Program-made: the position numbers and the translations under genes | Source: Synaphobranchus kaupii | Taxonomy: Eukaryota; Chordata; Actinopteri; Anguilliformes; Synaphobranchidae | Assembly: GCA_029718625.1 (NCBI GenBank) | Contig: CM056376.1 | Span: forward strand, 79,111,386-79,175,385 | Length of the DNA stretch: 64,000 nt | Reading direction: 5' to 3' | Shown: positions 35,801 to 48,468 of the stretch, in pieces | Layout: the number at the start of each line of letters is the position of its first letter | Position numbering within the stretch: position 1 is the stretch's first letter | The notes under the pieces: generated by a model | The model's input: the letters and a program-made list of their open reading frames with translations, nothing else | Databases searched by the model: none | Told to the model about the DNA's origin: nothing

Positions 35801-38475
35801 TGCAAGTATTATGGAGTAGCCCATTGGTGATAAAAAATTTTTTACCATGCTTTGGAACCCTAGTGATCTGATCAGCTGATGACAGACCAGATTGAAGTTG
35901 TGAATTTATGGCTCATGTACTCCTTGTGAGAACATTGAGTAACCTGGAAGCACAAAACAATTTCTTTCTGAAGAATTCTGAGAGGTTTCAGACTCTTTTT
36001 CCAATGAATGGTCTGACTCAAGGAGATCACTGACAGAGAAGTTTCGCCATACTGTTTTAAAACAACAAAGCATATCAAGTTGGAAACATTTAATCTACAT
36101 TCAAGCTATATCTGGCAACTCTTTAATTTAATATGATTTACCTTATGCCATTCACTGAAAACATGATACAAATAAAAAATCTGCACCATGACTTTCACTA
36201 GACATAATAATATAACAAGCTTTAATAATTATTCTGTTTTTATAAAATGAGCAATTTACACAGTCTTCCATTACAGAAAAGGGCTGGGCTAAAAAAACTA
36301 TTTAGAGAATAAATGTGTGCAAAAATTTACCTTATGTTACATATAATGCCATCATTATAAGTGGACCACGTCTGTTCCTCAACATCGTGGTGTTGTGTAA
36401 AGAGGGATGTTAATTCCTTTCCAACATATAAGAATCATGGTAAAAAGGACACATCACCCAGAAAAGCTGTGGTGTATATTGCGCAATACTGAAAAAATTA
36501 TTATATTGCTTGTCATTAAATTATTTAAGCATAAACTTTGATTTTGAGTTCATCCTAATAAAAAATAAATAAATAATAGTATTACCAGGTTACCAAGATA
36601 TCTGTTGAGGTATCTACTGAACTTTTGTGTAGCAAAATTTTATTGCAAATGAGTGCCAGGGACACCGGATATTGTTGCAGTAAATATTTGAATATGTTCA
36701 TTAAAAATGTCATGAAAATGTAAGCCAGAAGAGTGGGACAGATGGGATGCATGCCTGTTTGATTATGTTTCATCTGTGTTTATTCTCCACTAATGTATTG
36801 ATATTACTACAGACTTTTGTTTCTCATTTTATTTCCTTTCTGGAACAAAACGCCTGTAAATTTGAATCTTTCTCCAGCAAAACCAGAAATTTAGCATTTG
36901 CCTCGACCAAACGACACCGTGAAAGGTTAGCAAGTGCGCATATTTGCTTGTGGGAGCTTTGAGGAAGTTCATGAAGGGGATTGGTTAATGGATATGCTCG
37001 TGGCACATGTGCACACACGCGTCGCGCCGGTTTACACGTGAAGGAAAGACCCTGCAGGTCCTTTAATAAATCACCCCCAATCTGTTTTGTTTTTCCACAC
37101 ACTCTGTGGGGCAGATATAGGGAACTTTGGGGCCCATCCTGTTGGTCTAAGCTGGGTAAATACCCATTATTTCTGCTCACCGACAGTACCCTCGACAACA
37201 TTTAAGAAGCACTCAATGATTTCAAACCAGAAATATTCTGAACAAAAACTAATGTGTTCATTTAACGTATATTGGCCTAAAAGCATAAATTAAAGAATAT
37301 TTTCCAGAAAAAAATATGTGTGTGAGGTTCTGTGGACAGGACCCTCAGATACTAAGATACTCACTATACCTCTGCAGTCGTTTTGTTGATTTTGAATGAA
37401 AATTTCGACCATCCTAATACCACCTGTGGCCAGCAGCCCGTAACCCACCATAGCGTCGCCCAGGAAGGGAGGGCCTCACTTGGGTGAGATCAGCTGTTCT
37501 CATCATACAGTGACGCCTCCTCTGATTGATGAGGCTCCAAAGAAGTGACGGTTGGCTTCAGACGGCAGTGTGTGTGCCTGAATTAATGAGGACTTGCAGT
37601 GATGTGACAGGGAAAATTCACCAATCCGCAATAAACAACTGCAACAAAACCAACTGCCATTGGTTTATAAACTAAAAAAATGCAAATGAAGAAGTTTCAT
37701 AAAGAGAGCAGACATCTGATTCAGATTCCAATAGACCAAGATCTAATGCAACCTTAAAAATGGCCTACACCAGTCAGGGCATCGGAAGCCCAAAAAATCA
37801 AATGCAGGCAGTGGAGAACACTACAGTTTATTGGTGGGTCAGGTCAGCCTTAGGACTGGCCATGGGCCAAGGCCGTGCGAGGCGAGGGACTGACATGCCC
37901 AATGTAGGGGTTCATTAGGCCCCACTGCTGGAGCTGGATGGTGGTCTGGGTAATAATCGACCAAGTGTGAGGATGGCACCTCAGTCATGGCGCATTGCTC
38001 CGCAGCTGCTGTCGTGAGATAAACTTCAGGAGTGCAAGCCAGACATAAGTGCTCAATATCCAACTGCTCCACACGCTATCTGACCCCGTCCAGGTGACGA
38101 CGTAGCCGTCTGATTTTAACATAGCCGGGCCGTGGCGGACGACTAAACAATAACGGGTGCCGCCGGGGGCTGTCCATTTATGTGCTTTCACTTGACTGTT
38201 GAATTGTATCTGTGCGCAAGTGGCCGGCAGGTTCAACGCGTACTGCCTCTGCATCTTGTATTGTTTCCCCCGAGGTGGAGTAGGAAGGCCATTGTCTTTG
38301 GGGTAGGGGGGTTATGCTAAAAGGACAAAGGCTGCTTTGTGGGCATGGCGGCAATTGGCGCCAATCATCCCTGTCAAATCAGCCCCTGTGAATGTGAGGT
38401 GTTCCTACATCTGCATGCCTCCTGCGGCCATGTCTGACAGAAAGCACTGAACTCCACTTTTGTGCCGATTTTCAG
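35801..38475 (+). other. nav3: nav3 intron, third part
   Basis: Non-coding with no recognised element. The open frames are scattered, short and on both strands. Sequence from about 37830 to 38460 is richer in G and C on the approach to the exon. Confidence 0.55.
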
Positions 38476-38548
38476 ATTGAGAATGTGGACGCCTGCCTCA
38501 GTTTCCTGGAAGCCAGAGGAGTGAACGTGCAGGGTCTGTCCTCAGAAG
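38476..38548 (+). CDS. nav3: nav3 exon: CH domain, third visible exon
   Basis: A 73-base exon encoding IENVDACLSFLEARGVNVQG followed by LSSE, then one base of the next codon. This is the later helical part of the NAV CH domain. The acceptor is GATTTTCAG and the donor GAAG|GTAAGG. The phase runs from 0 to 1. Human NAV3 reads LSFLAARGVNVQGLSAEE at the same place, whereas NAV2 reads LNFLAAKGINIQGLSAEE, so the valines support NAV3. An open frame runs past the donor to a stop near 38694, but it is read-through of intron sequence and not a longer exon. Confidence 0.88.
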
Positions 38549-40913
38549 GTAAGGTGCGATTTTCATTGATTTTTATTACTGAGGTGGACGTCCCGGGGTG
38601 TACCCAGACATGGTTTTGTATTGTAAATGTATCTGAGCAGCTGCAGCCAAGGAACTGGGGAATGGCCACGGAAAATATGTGTACCTTTATCTAGTGTGAC
38701 CTTGTGGTATTACACCTACGATGCGTAATTTAATTGTATTAAATCTGTTGATTGGCAGTGACAATGCTGCCATAGTCCATGTCCTATATGATTAAAGAAA
38801 TTAATTCTTGTCTGTAGGCAGGAGAGCCAATATAGTTATGTTGAATTAATTTCAGTCTTTATCATCCCAACAGCAAACATGGTGTGCCAAATAGTATCAT
38901 GCATAAAGACACAGTTTACATACACAATAGGTGTCAATAAACGATGCAGGAAACATACAATGGAGCCTCAGTTTTGAACCTCTCGATAGTACTCATGCAA
39001 CAGAGCCCTGTGTGGCCCAACTATATAAAAGGAAACAAAAAAGCTTCAAAAAACGGAAACTATTTATATAAATATATGGCATGGCAGTTTAGAACCCCTC
39101 TCAAATTTCAAACTTTGGGTGTCGCCTGAGATGGCTTATGGTTTAAGTTCTCTCCTCGTTGGAGTAAAGCCCAACCTTGGCATCTTGCATTTGAGATACA
39201 GGCTGTGAAGCCACTCCAATAGATTGCACCCGCTAAAAAAGCAATATGACTTTGCAAACCGGGAATTCAGAGTCCCTGAATATAAAGACTGCAGGGTGAC
39301 TTCAGAGTGCTATTTTTACTGGCTTCCATCACGTCTGTACAGACAGGGCTGTATAGCGATGCCATGTGAAGGGGTGGGGGGGACACTGTTTTCTTAAGCT
39401 GAGACAACAAAGTTCACTAGACATTCTTCCCCTGAAGTTTGGTGTCATCTTTGGTTTATGTTAGAAAACGTGTATTTAACATTAAAATCAATCACACAAT
39501 CGACACAATTGCATCAGCTCAGCTCAACACATTAATCACCTATAATTTAACAGTTTTTGTCAAAATATCATAGCAATGTTAGATATACTTATGCCTGCTG
39601 TGTACATTGCTTGCACAGGAATAGGAACAAATCACAATATTCTCAGAAAATTAAAACATGTACTATTGCATGTAATTATGCATTTTCAAATTTTTTACAA
39701 TTTTTATTTTCTAAAAAGGTGTTGGCTTAGATTCATGAGGAAACACATTTTATATCTTTTGAATTTTAGTGTGTAAATTAGACGTGATGTGGGTTTATAA
39801 ACCTAATTCTATTGAGTATGTTTATGCAGTCCCTTATGGAAGGCATGGAGTGACAATGAGGTCTGTCTGCTAACTGCTTCTGGGTCTGAGTTATTATATG
39901 GTACCGCTACAGTCCAGTATGGACACGTGGACACATGTTGCTGTTTCCCATAATGAGTCCTGCTAATATTCTGTTTGGCCTCCAACATTGGGTAGTGCAA
40001 CAGAACAAACATTGACAAAGACAGAGGCATTTGCAACATTACTCAGCGATAATTAATTTTAAATGGCAATCCTAACATTCCCCAGTTCATCGTCACTACA
40101 TAATGTTATGGCTGTCTTGAGCACAGCATTTGTTCACGGCAAATATACTTGGACGATGGTATGAATGCACATTGCAGTTGGGGTATATTGACTAGCGTGG
40201 TCTCTGTATTCTCTATGTGCAAAAGCTCTGTCTATATGAATACTCAAGATGAGAAAAATATGGTGTGCAGCCCTATTTCCTGTGCAACCATTCAAAAAGT
40301 GTAATTCCAGTGGACAATAACCACATAGTAAGATAAGATAGTACTTTGCCTATTGGTTAGTCTTCAACATACATTAGATTCCAACAGACATTGGAGTCCA
40401 ACCAGTAACACACATTTAGAGCTGCATATAGGAATCCAGACTTTGTGAGGCCTGACAAAGAGCCCTGGCCAAGTTCAGACTAGTTACCTTTGGTAAAGAT
40501 GTCAGGGGGATGTCATTTGTGTCAGCCTGTTTCTGAGGCATCACATGCCCGTAAACTTGCCAAAGTCACAGAGAGCATGCCCACACACTCACCAGTACTT
40601 GCCTATCAAACACCTTGCCCTATGTGTAACATTAGCCATGGTTTCCACTGTGCCAAGTGTTGATTTCTCTGCACCACATCAGGTCACACACATTCGGTAA
40701 CAACATTGATTGTGATCTCTGACAAATGCGATTTTTGAAAAACTGAGCAAACACATGACATGGTCACGGGTGGCTGGCTGGCATCCTGTATGCATTGCTA
40801 CAAGTGTTGCAGAAAAGCTGTGATAAGTGTAGACCGTTAGCAAGGAAGAAGTATACTTGTTATCCATTCACTTCTTTGCTATCCATTGTGAAAAAGGTAG
40901 CCTGAGTTATATC
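38549..40913 (+). other. nav3: nav3 intron, non-coding
   Basis: No gene, no named repeat. Short open frames lack domains. Confidence 0.55.
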
Positions 40914-40923
40914 CTCTATAACT

Positions 40924-41090
40924 CTGGTCCTGGAGAGCCGGCTGGGCCTGTTTTTTGCTCCATCCAAACCTATAACTACATAACTGGATACATTTCAATT
41001 AATCAGGTCCATCACACTTGCGATCAAGCTCAGGTTGAACAAAAACCAGAAACGTCAACGGCACTCCAGGACCAGGGTTGCCTAGCCCTG
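40924..41090. mobile_element. hAT-type MITE, left end lost
   Basis: Contains CTGGTCCTGGAGAGCCGG at the left and CTCCAGGACCAGGGTTGCCT ending AGCCCTG at the right, an abundant fish MITE pattern. CTCTATAACT lies on both sides (40914-40923 and 41091-41100), in keeping with an 8-base hAT target duplication. About 14 bases of the left terminus that would mirror the right one are missing. Confidence 0.7.
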
Positions 41091-41471
41091 CTCTATAACT
41101 TTGTGTGGCATCTATCTTGCTGCTAAAACAAGCATTATTATGCATGTCATCTGTATTACAAGTCAATAAATATATACAATGAATATACAGTATATATGAA
41201 TATATAAATGTTCAGGTCAAGGCATGAGTACAGATGACTCTTAAGACTCTTCTGACTTTTGTGGAGGTGAAATAGACTGAAATAGAGTCCATTCATTTCC
41301 TCAAAGTGCCGGGTGCGTTATAGTCCTGTTGTTTCATTTCCCTCTTTGCTCTTGGCTGTTTATGAGGAGATCCATTGTATCCAAAGAAGAAGTGAGAAAA
41401 AGCAGCAGTTATGTGAATTTGCTTCACTTTCACTAGAATCTTTATGATAAACTTCTTTATATATATATATA

Positions 41472-42999
41472 CACTACTCACAAAAAGTTAGGGATATTCG
41501 GCTTTCGGCTGAAATTTCAGGATGAACCTAAAATGCACTATAACCTTTACAGGTGAAATTAATTTGACCTTCTCTAAACTTTTGAATGCACATGTCCAAC
41601 TATTCAATGTTTCAGTACTTTTTGCACAACTTGCTGTTCTCTAACAAGGAGCTGAACGGCAAAATTCACAACAGGTGTTTGATCCATGAATCGACCAATA
41701 AATTTCCTGGTTCAATTAGAATTGGTATTTAAACAGTCCTCTTCATCATGCTGTTCACATTTTGACATCATGAGACCAAGACGACACCTAACAATTGATC
41801 AACAGTACCTCGCCATTGCGAGGCTTCAAACAGGATGTTCTCAGAGGGAAGTGGCCACTGAGCTTAGAGTGTCACAGAGTGTCATCAGCAGGTTGCAACA
41901 GAGATACAGAGAGACTGGAAGAGTCACAGAAAGGCATAGAAGTGGACGTCCTTTGGTCACATCCCACACTGATGACCGCTTCATTGTGAACAGTGCCCTC
42001 CGGAACCGGATGATGAATGCCACTCAACTCCAGGCACATTTAAGGGAGGTGAGAGGCACCCAAGTGTCACGTCAGACCATTCGAAACCGTTTACATCAGC
42101 GTGGTCTGCGTGCTAGACGACCTGCAAGGGTACCTGACCACACCACCAGGCACAGGCGTCATCGTCTTGCATGGGCCAGGGAGCATTTACGCTGGACGAG
42201 GGACCAGTGGGCCTCAGTGCTGTTCTCTGATGAAAGTCGATTCACGTTGAGCAGAAATGATGGCCGCCAACGATGTTGGAGACGTCAAGGAGAGCGCTAT
42301 GCATCAGCCACTGTTGTCACCAGACGACCCTTTGGTGGTGGCGGTGTTACAGTGTGGGCAGGTGTGTCTAGTCAATACAGAACTGCCCTACACTTTGTGA
42401 ATGGTACAGTGACAAGCCCATACTACCTGAATAACATCATTAATCCAGTCATTGTGCCCCTGCATGAACAACACAGGCCTAATTTCATCTTCATGGACGA
42501 CAATGCTCCAGCTCATCGAGGTCGCATCATTAGGGAAAGGCTGCTGGAGACTGGGGTACCTCAAATGGAGTGGCCTGCACTTTCTCCAGACCTGAATCCC
42601 ATAGAAAACCTATGGGATCAGCTGACTCACCGTGTAGAGGCTCGTAACTCTGTACCCCAGAACCTCAATGACCTGAGGGCCGCCCTTCAAGAAGAGTGGG
42701 ATGCCATGCCTCAGCAGACAATAAGTCGACTTGTGAACAGCATGAGACGTCGTTGTCAAGCTGTAATTGATGCTCAAGGGCACATGACAAGTTATTGAGA
42801 CATTGACATTTTTGTTGTGGTATACCCACCACTGTTGTTGGCTTTTGTTTCAATAAATTGTTTGAGATGAGGAAATCACCATTGCATGCTTCTACTTAAA
42901 TGCCCTACTTTCATGATACGTATAATATCACTGTAGCGTGAACTTACATTTTCCATAAATTTCACCCGAAAGCCAAATATCCCTAACTTTTTGTGAGTA

Positions 43000-43002
<3 letters not shown>
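41472..43002 (+). mobile_element. Complete Tc1-like transposon
   Basis: Ends CACTACTCACAAAAAGTTAG and CTAACTTTTTGTGAGTAGTG are perfect inverted copies, extending with few mismatches to about 45 bases. TA lies on both sides. It landed in a TA microsatellite, which continues at 43003-43064. It is 1531 bases long and carries one uninterrupted transposase frame. Nothing in it looks broken, so it is a young insertion in a nav3 intron, in the same orientation as the gene. Confidence 0.93.
41770..42798 (+). CDS. Tc1-like transposase, apparently intact
   Basis: A cut-and-paste transposase of 342 residues that would bind the inverted ends and insert at TA. It starts [21 protein letters not shown] first helix-turn-helix covers roughly residues 10-55 ([20 protein letters not shown]). 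An RPL linker (SGRPLV) follows, then a second DNA-binding part. The catalytic triad is visible in [17 protein letters not shown] and [10 protein letters not shown], and the last two residues are 34 apart, giving DD34E. A glycine-rich box ([11 protein letters not shown]) is present. I chose the ATG at 41770 because it matches family length and context; an in-frame ATG at 41686 would add 28 unrelated residues. No stops or frameshifts are seen, so it may be active. Confidence 0.93.
   Translation: MRPRRHLTIDQQYLAIARLQTGCSQREVATELRVSQSVISRLQQRYRETGRVTERHRSGRPLVTSHTDDRFIVNSALRNRMMNATQLQAHLREVRGTQVSRQTIRNRLHQRGLRARRPARVPDHTTRHRRHRLAWAREHLRWTRDQWASVLFSDESRFTLSRNDGRQRCWRRQGERYASATVVTRRPFGGGGVTVWAGVSSQYRTALHFVNGTVTSPYYLNNIINPVIVPLHEQHRPNFIFMDDNAPAHRGRIIRERLLETGVPQMEWPALSPDLNPIENLWDQLTHRVEARNSVPQNLNDLRAALQEEWDAMPQQTISRLVNSMRRRCQAVIDAQGHMTSY

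Positions 43003-43064
<62 letters not shown>
43003..43064. repeat. TA microsatellite
   Basis: About 62 bases of pure TA directly right of the Tc1-like element. A shorter TA run lies left of the element, so the transposon inserted into the array. Confidence 0.92.
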
Positions 43065-43066
<2 letters not shown>

Positions 43067-43550
43067 GTAAGAGGCCTGGGTTGTTAAGATGAATTGTTTC
43101 TAGTAAGATATCCTCCTAAGACCCAGCAATTCATTTTGTGTCGCCTGTAGGGGACACAAGTTTCTGATCTCAAGAAAAATATGTACTATACTATGATGAA
43201 ACCTACACTACAAGGGACATTCAAGAAAAATAATTTAAAAAAAAAAAATTTTCACTGAAATGTTTTTTGTCATCCAATATACTTGTATTGCGTCAAAAAA
43301 AATGTAAACAATTTTCTGCCAGATCTCCAGGATGTGGTGCCATTCTGGATATGACTGAACTATTATTGTTTTGTCCACACCACAAATAGCTCTCAAACCG
43401 CTTCATGACTCACAGAAGAACCCAAAAAGGAGGTTAATGAAACTCTGGCATTTATGGGGTATCTTGAGCTGTTCTTTAAAATAACAACCAACAGTTTGCT
43501 TAACAATAAAAATAAAATAAAATAAAATAAATAAATACATTCATACATAC
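43065..43550 (+). other. nav3: nav3 intron, short non-coding stretch
   Basis: AT-rich with A runs and an AAATA-type run near 43508-43540. Nothing else seen. Confidence 0.55.
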
Positions 43551-44636
43551 AAACCCCATTTCCAAAAAAGTTGGGACAGGATGTAAAATGCACGTAAAAG
43601 CAGAAAGCAGTGATTTGTAAATTCTCTTTTACATATATTTAATTGAAAACAGTACGAAAAAAAGACATTTAGGGCCCTATCTTACACCCGGCGCTAAGCG
43701 GCGCTAACCCAAACGCAAGTGTCTTTGCCCGGCGCAGGGTTCATTATAGCCCCTTGTGCTCACTTCGGTTAAATACCAAGTGATGATGCGCCTATAGCAA
43801 GTGAACTGGGCGTGTTGGTCTTAAAATGAGGTGTGGCCAAGATTATTTTTGGCGTATTGCTATCTTGAGCCAGCAAAAAGCGCTTGCGCTAAAACCACCA
43901 GAAACCTGGTCTAAAGTCACGTCACAGTTGTTTACATGTTATTTTAACGGTGCATATAAGTGCGTCTACATAGGCGTGCGTACACCTTCCTGTCTGTTCC
44001 ACACAGGGACGCCGCGCACAAGCATGACTAAAAATATCAAGATTACAATGTGAAATATTATTATTGTGTAGCACATACCTGTCCCTCAGCGAAGGGGAAT
44101 TCCGCATTAAATTGCTTTCAGCCCACTCCATCACAACGTGGTATCACCCGAACTCGTCACATAGTGACGCTTCTGCCCAAGCGTCGCTCCTCTGATGCCA
44201 AAGGTAGCCTTTTGCGTCGTATATTGACGTAGCCTTTTGCGTCCATCAACATCCAGGCGATGTGCGATGGTACGTGTAGGGTTATAGACTATTCACAATT
44301 ATCCTGGATCAAGCAATGACCTATATTTGCCAATAATTCCTGTAATCTTCTGTGGGGTCAAGCTTCTGTTACAGGACAATGGCTATACATTAACACCTAT
44401 ATCAAGCCTAATGCGCGAAATGTCATTTACACCTAATTACACCTAACGGACATTTGAGTGCTGAAAATGCGCTTCAGATGTCATTACAATACAGCTATGT
44501 TCATCTAGGCCTACAGCCTGTAAGTAAATAGAATGGTTTTGACTGAAAAAAAGTTCAAAACCTTGTCCAGTGAATATTGCATTTATTGTTTTTCAAATAG
44601 CCTATAGGCTACAGTCCCCGGGATTCACTGTGCATA

Positions 44637-45653
44637 TGTGAGGGTTTAGGGCGAAATAGCGATGAGCCAAATGCGACAACAAAATAAGGGATAAAAACTC
44701 CCTGGCAATAGCCAAACAAAAAACACCCTAACAAAACAGGGATAACCACCAGCAAACCGGGCAGAGAAAATAAACAGTACACTACAGCTGAAACAGCTGT
44801 GGCGAGAACAGAGAAAAAAATAAGGCACCTTCGGAACTTGGCTATGAAGCCCGATAAATGGTGAAAATAATGAAATAAATATAAAGCTCACACTCTCTAA
44901 AAGGAGAGAGTGGGAGCGGGAGGGGGAGAGAGGAAAAGAGTTTAAGAGAAATAATCTCTGAGCTTCGTTAAACAGGAGAACTGTCTCTATAGAGAAAATA
45001 AAGAAAAACTTTCTTTGAGAAAATGTAGAGGCAGCAAAACAAAACCCTGTGTTCGTGAAACACGAAGAAATAGTGAAGCACCCGGAAGAGGAATTCCGAG
45101 GCTTAAATACCTGATGGCAGGGGGCCGTCGCGTGGTACAACGGTAAGAGCGCCGACTTTCAGTCGGTGCAGTTGTACTCCGAGGATCCGGGTTCGCGCCC
45201 CGATCCTGCCAGATCCGAGCATGGCCGGCGCCCTGTGGGAGCAGCAATTGGCGGCTGCTTCCGGGTGGGGGGAGGGGCTCGGAGAGAATCGCTGCACGCA
45301 TAGCGGCCCTGGGCGAGCTGGATTCACGGTCAGGAGCTCGAGGAGTCGCGCCCTGTAGAGGACGTGGCGACCTCCTTCCTACTACCGGCTGACAGGGTTG
45401 CGTAGCGGTGGTTCTCTAGCGGTTGCTACATGGGGGGAAATTGAATTAGAATAGGGGTTCAATTGGCTACTAAATTGGGAGAAAATGGGGAAAAATCAGA
45501 AACAAATAAAAAAAAATTAAATAAAATACCTGATGGCAGGTAAAACAGGTGAAAGCACTAATTGCTGGGACAAAGCAAAACCCTGCGGTGGAGTGCAGAA
45601 AAAATCTGATAGATCGGAAAACAACATGGAAAGCGAGGAAATCGGCAGGCGCC
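44637..45653 (-). mobile_element. LTR fragment nested in the Harbinger-like element
   Basis: Copy 1 runs continuously from ...GCTGTGCATA to TTTTTTTCGATAGCC, but here about 1 kb separates the two. The insert begins TGTGAGGGTTTAGGGCG on the plus strand and shares GAGCCAAATGCGAC and GAAAAAATCTGATAG with the LTR at 31338. The minus strand carries a TATTTAAG promoter-like box. The right end stops at GGCGCCCA without a matching target duplication, so that end has probably been deleted along with some host sequence. It contains a SINE. Confidence 0.7.
45121..45523 (+). mobile_element. tRNA-derived SINE with 16-bp target duplication
   Basis: AAATACCTGATGGCAG occurs exactly on both sides (45105-45120 and 45524-45539). 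The head has RNA polymerase III boxes: A box TGGTACAACGG, B box GGTTCGCGCCCC. A stem GCCGA/TCGGT around a 7-base loop CTTTCAG would give a Glu-type UUC anticodon, so the head looks tRNA-Glu-like (inference). A GC-rich body follows, then a tail ending in A-rich sequence. It inserted in the LTR at 44637. Confidence 0.85.
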
Positions 45654-46893
45654 CATTTTTCGATAGCCTACCGTTAAAAAAACGGAGATAAATTTCACCA
45701 TGTTAACTGAATTTTACCCCTATTCTTCATCCTTCATATTTTTCTTAATTACAGTGACCACGACCAGGCTTCCATACTCTCAGCTTATTAAAACCCAGCT
45801 GATTTCACCTGTTATACCATAACTGAACAAAACAATTTTAAAGAGAACAATTTATTCACAATTAATTTTAATGCCATTCTCTGTATGTGCGCTTTAACTT
45901 CATGCAGGAGCAGGTCTGTTTCACCTGCTGTAAATTGCACTTTCCACGGTATTCCTGGGAAAGTGGACTTGTTTTTAAAGCATTAAGCTGCTACTAAAAC
46001 ACGTTGGTCACATTTCCATAAGCAGGACATTATAAAACAAGGGAAAATATGCGTGAACCTCTGGGTTGCCAACCTGACAGCTTTATTGTATTTAGTGTCA
46101 TCATTAAGGTAAAATAACGGTATTTGTGTTATTAATCAATATTAGAATGCAGGTAATGAACTTCGGCTGAAGCTTGAACTCCATGAGAACAGCCTCATAG
46201 AATAGATGTTTGACTGCCTCATTGCATAATCAAACGGAATTCGTTAAACAAGCAGGCTAATTTGGCGTTTTTTAAGGTGAGACGGAAGCCATTGGTAGCT
46301 TATTCTCAGCAGTTGCAGGTGCTTTTAACGAAATTTAACGGCATACATTTTCTAAAATAACAGCACTGTCGGGAATCACCGGGAACCTGTGCCGGTGTTA
46401 AACCCTAATGCTGAAGATTATTATTGTGTATATCAAAACGCGTCATAATGGTTAGTCCGAATAATATTGATCATACTATTGATCCATATAGCCTATTCCT
46501 TGCTCGCACTACACACGCACAAGCATGTCTGTTTCGCCATCATATAAGCAATCCGCCAAGGTGGAAAAGACAACTTTTAAAGGGAATGGGATATGACATT
46601 TTGATTGGTTTATTGCATCCTACGCCCAAGACACACCTATAATCAATGAAGAGGTTAATGAAGAAGTCTAGGTTCCGCCCATTAGCACCTTGCGCCTCAC
46701 TTAGCGCTCAAATAACGTGCCGTCTAACTAGCAAAAGTGGACTTGGACATGCCCTAAATGCACTTTGTAAATATACGCTAATTCCGAATTTGATGCCTGC
46801 AATACGTTCCAAACATGTTGGGACAGGGGCAAAAAAAAAGACTGGGCAGTTAAAAAAAACACCTGTTTGGAACATTCCACAGGTAAACAGGTG

Positions 46894-48468
46894 ATCAACA
46901 GACCCTTGATATCTTATTTTATAATAAGATGCAGTTTGTGCCTCTTGTGTTACATAACAAGCAGAAGTACAAGACTGTAGTGTCATTATGAAAAACAGCA
47001 ATTCATATCAGTTTTAATTTTACAAATAATCTAAATATCCTAATCAATATTTAGTATCAGTGTATGTATTATTTAGTATCAGTTTTCTATTTTGATTAAT
47101 GAATTTAAAAAAATTCTACAAATCCTGAAATCGTCAATGCTGTCCAAACTTTCAGCTGCCTTAGTTTAGTGGAAAGGTTTCTGTAAAATATCAAAACACA
47201 TTTCAGTTCTCTAAAGAAAACAACAATTTGGACTTTAATAATGTATTTTATAAATTATAGGTGCCAAGCATTAGAATTCAATGTCTAGAAGATTAATCAC
47301 CCCAACTTTTGTGATCTAAAAACATGCCTTGGATAGCTCCTACGAAACTAACTTTTACAGCAGCATCAGCTTTTTAGGGTGCAATCTTTCAAATCTGTCC
47401 TCATTATTAAAATTGTTTTGGTATGAAACCCCTTTCACAAATGATGCAATATTGGTCCGCTGATTGTTGCTGCGCTGGCGATCAATACACTCTGAGCAAA
47501 ACCACATTTTGCACATTTTCTAACTTTGATTACATGTATAATCTATTCAGATCTGGATCAACTCAACATAAGCAACAGGCTATTATACGTAAATCCATGC
47601 ACAGCATAGCATACAAAAATCATTGGTCAGAATTTACAGAAAACTTTGTGTCGTAACACCATTTGGAAGCATGTGTTAAACCTTATTTATCATGTAATAG
47701 CATATTTAAGTCCTTGCTATGCAAAGACAGTGTTTTACAAAGGATGACATGCCACATATAATATCATATTCTCCAATGTGACCTGGTATATAGTATGATC
47801 TCATCCTCTGACCGAGATTCCTGCACAAATGTTTGTGAATGACTACAGGTCTTTTGTATAGTCTTTAGTAATATCTTTTTTTGGACCAAGAGTAAAATAT
47901 TGATATATGTAACATACTCTCTGCTCTGCTTACATATTGTACATTTTCACATTTCCATGTAATATGTTTTAGATAAAAAATTTCAGAAAAGCATATCATA
48001 CCAATGAGGCAAATGCCTGGCTGACAAAAATGAATCAGTGAAAAATAATATTAACTTACATCCCGGTCTAAAGTGCAGGAACAACCTGAAGGGAAATTAT
48101 GACTTAATTTGTGTCCACTGATTGTGTATTGTGATGTATTAATTATTTAATTATTATTGTGTTGTATTTCTACAGCACTGCTTAATCGTGTATGTCTTAA
48201 TACTGTAAGCAGGTCTTTTTGTAATGTGTGGTTCATTTATGCCCTTGTGTGGAATATGACAGGTCCATACAGAACAACAGGAAACGCTCTTATTTGCATT
48301 TTTAACACAGGTATACATGCATGTTGTATGCACTCTGTGCACAGACCTCAGGCTTGAATGCCAATCCAACAATGTCAATCAGCCATTTTGCTAGGCCTGC
48401 CTGAAGCTTGTTTTTTTTGTTGCACTTGCATGGATGACATGGTAAGTTATGTGTCTTTATTTTGCCAG
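46894..48468 (+). other. nav3: nav3 intron up to the fourth exon
   Basis: Non-coding AT-rich sequence. No element recognised and no supported gene. Confidence 0.55.

Larger units (their letters stand above)
43672..46762. mobile_element. PIF/Harbinger-like element, copy 2 (right end lost)
   Basis: It begins GGGCCCTATCTTACACCCGG and follows copy 1 (1125-3924) through its length, in the same order and orientation. It ends after GACATGCCCTAAATG, so the right terminal repeat (about the last 70 bases of copy 1) is missing. The 108-base segment duplicated in copy 1 occurs once here. An LTR with a SINE inside it is inserted at 44637. Confidence 0.7.
43551..46893. mobile_element. Teleost interspersed repeat split by a nested insertion
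   Basis: The left part begins AAACCCCATTTCCAAAAAAG and TTGGGACAGG. The right part resumes near 46763 with TTTGTAAATATACGCTAATT and CCAAACATGTTGGGACAGGG, then CCTGTTTGGAACATTCCACA. I recognise these as two halves of one widespread fish repeat. It is split by the Harbinger-like element copy 2. The right outer limit is approximate. Confidence 0.65.

Noticed and set aside
38549..38694. Extension of the third nav3 exon to an in-frame stop
   Set aside because: A consensus donor GTAAGG follows GAAG exactly where the conserved intron lies, and the fourth exon continues the protein in the correct phase.
45125..45215. Possible tRNA gene with A and B boxes
   Set aside because: It is the head of a SINE: it is followed by a tRNA-unrelated body and A-rich tail, and the whole unit is enclosed by a 16-base target duplication.
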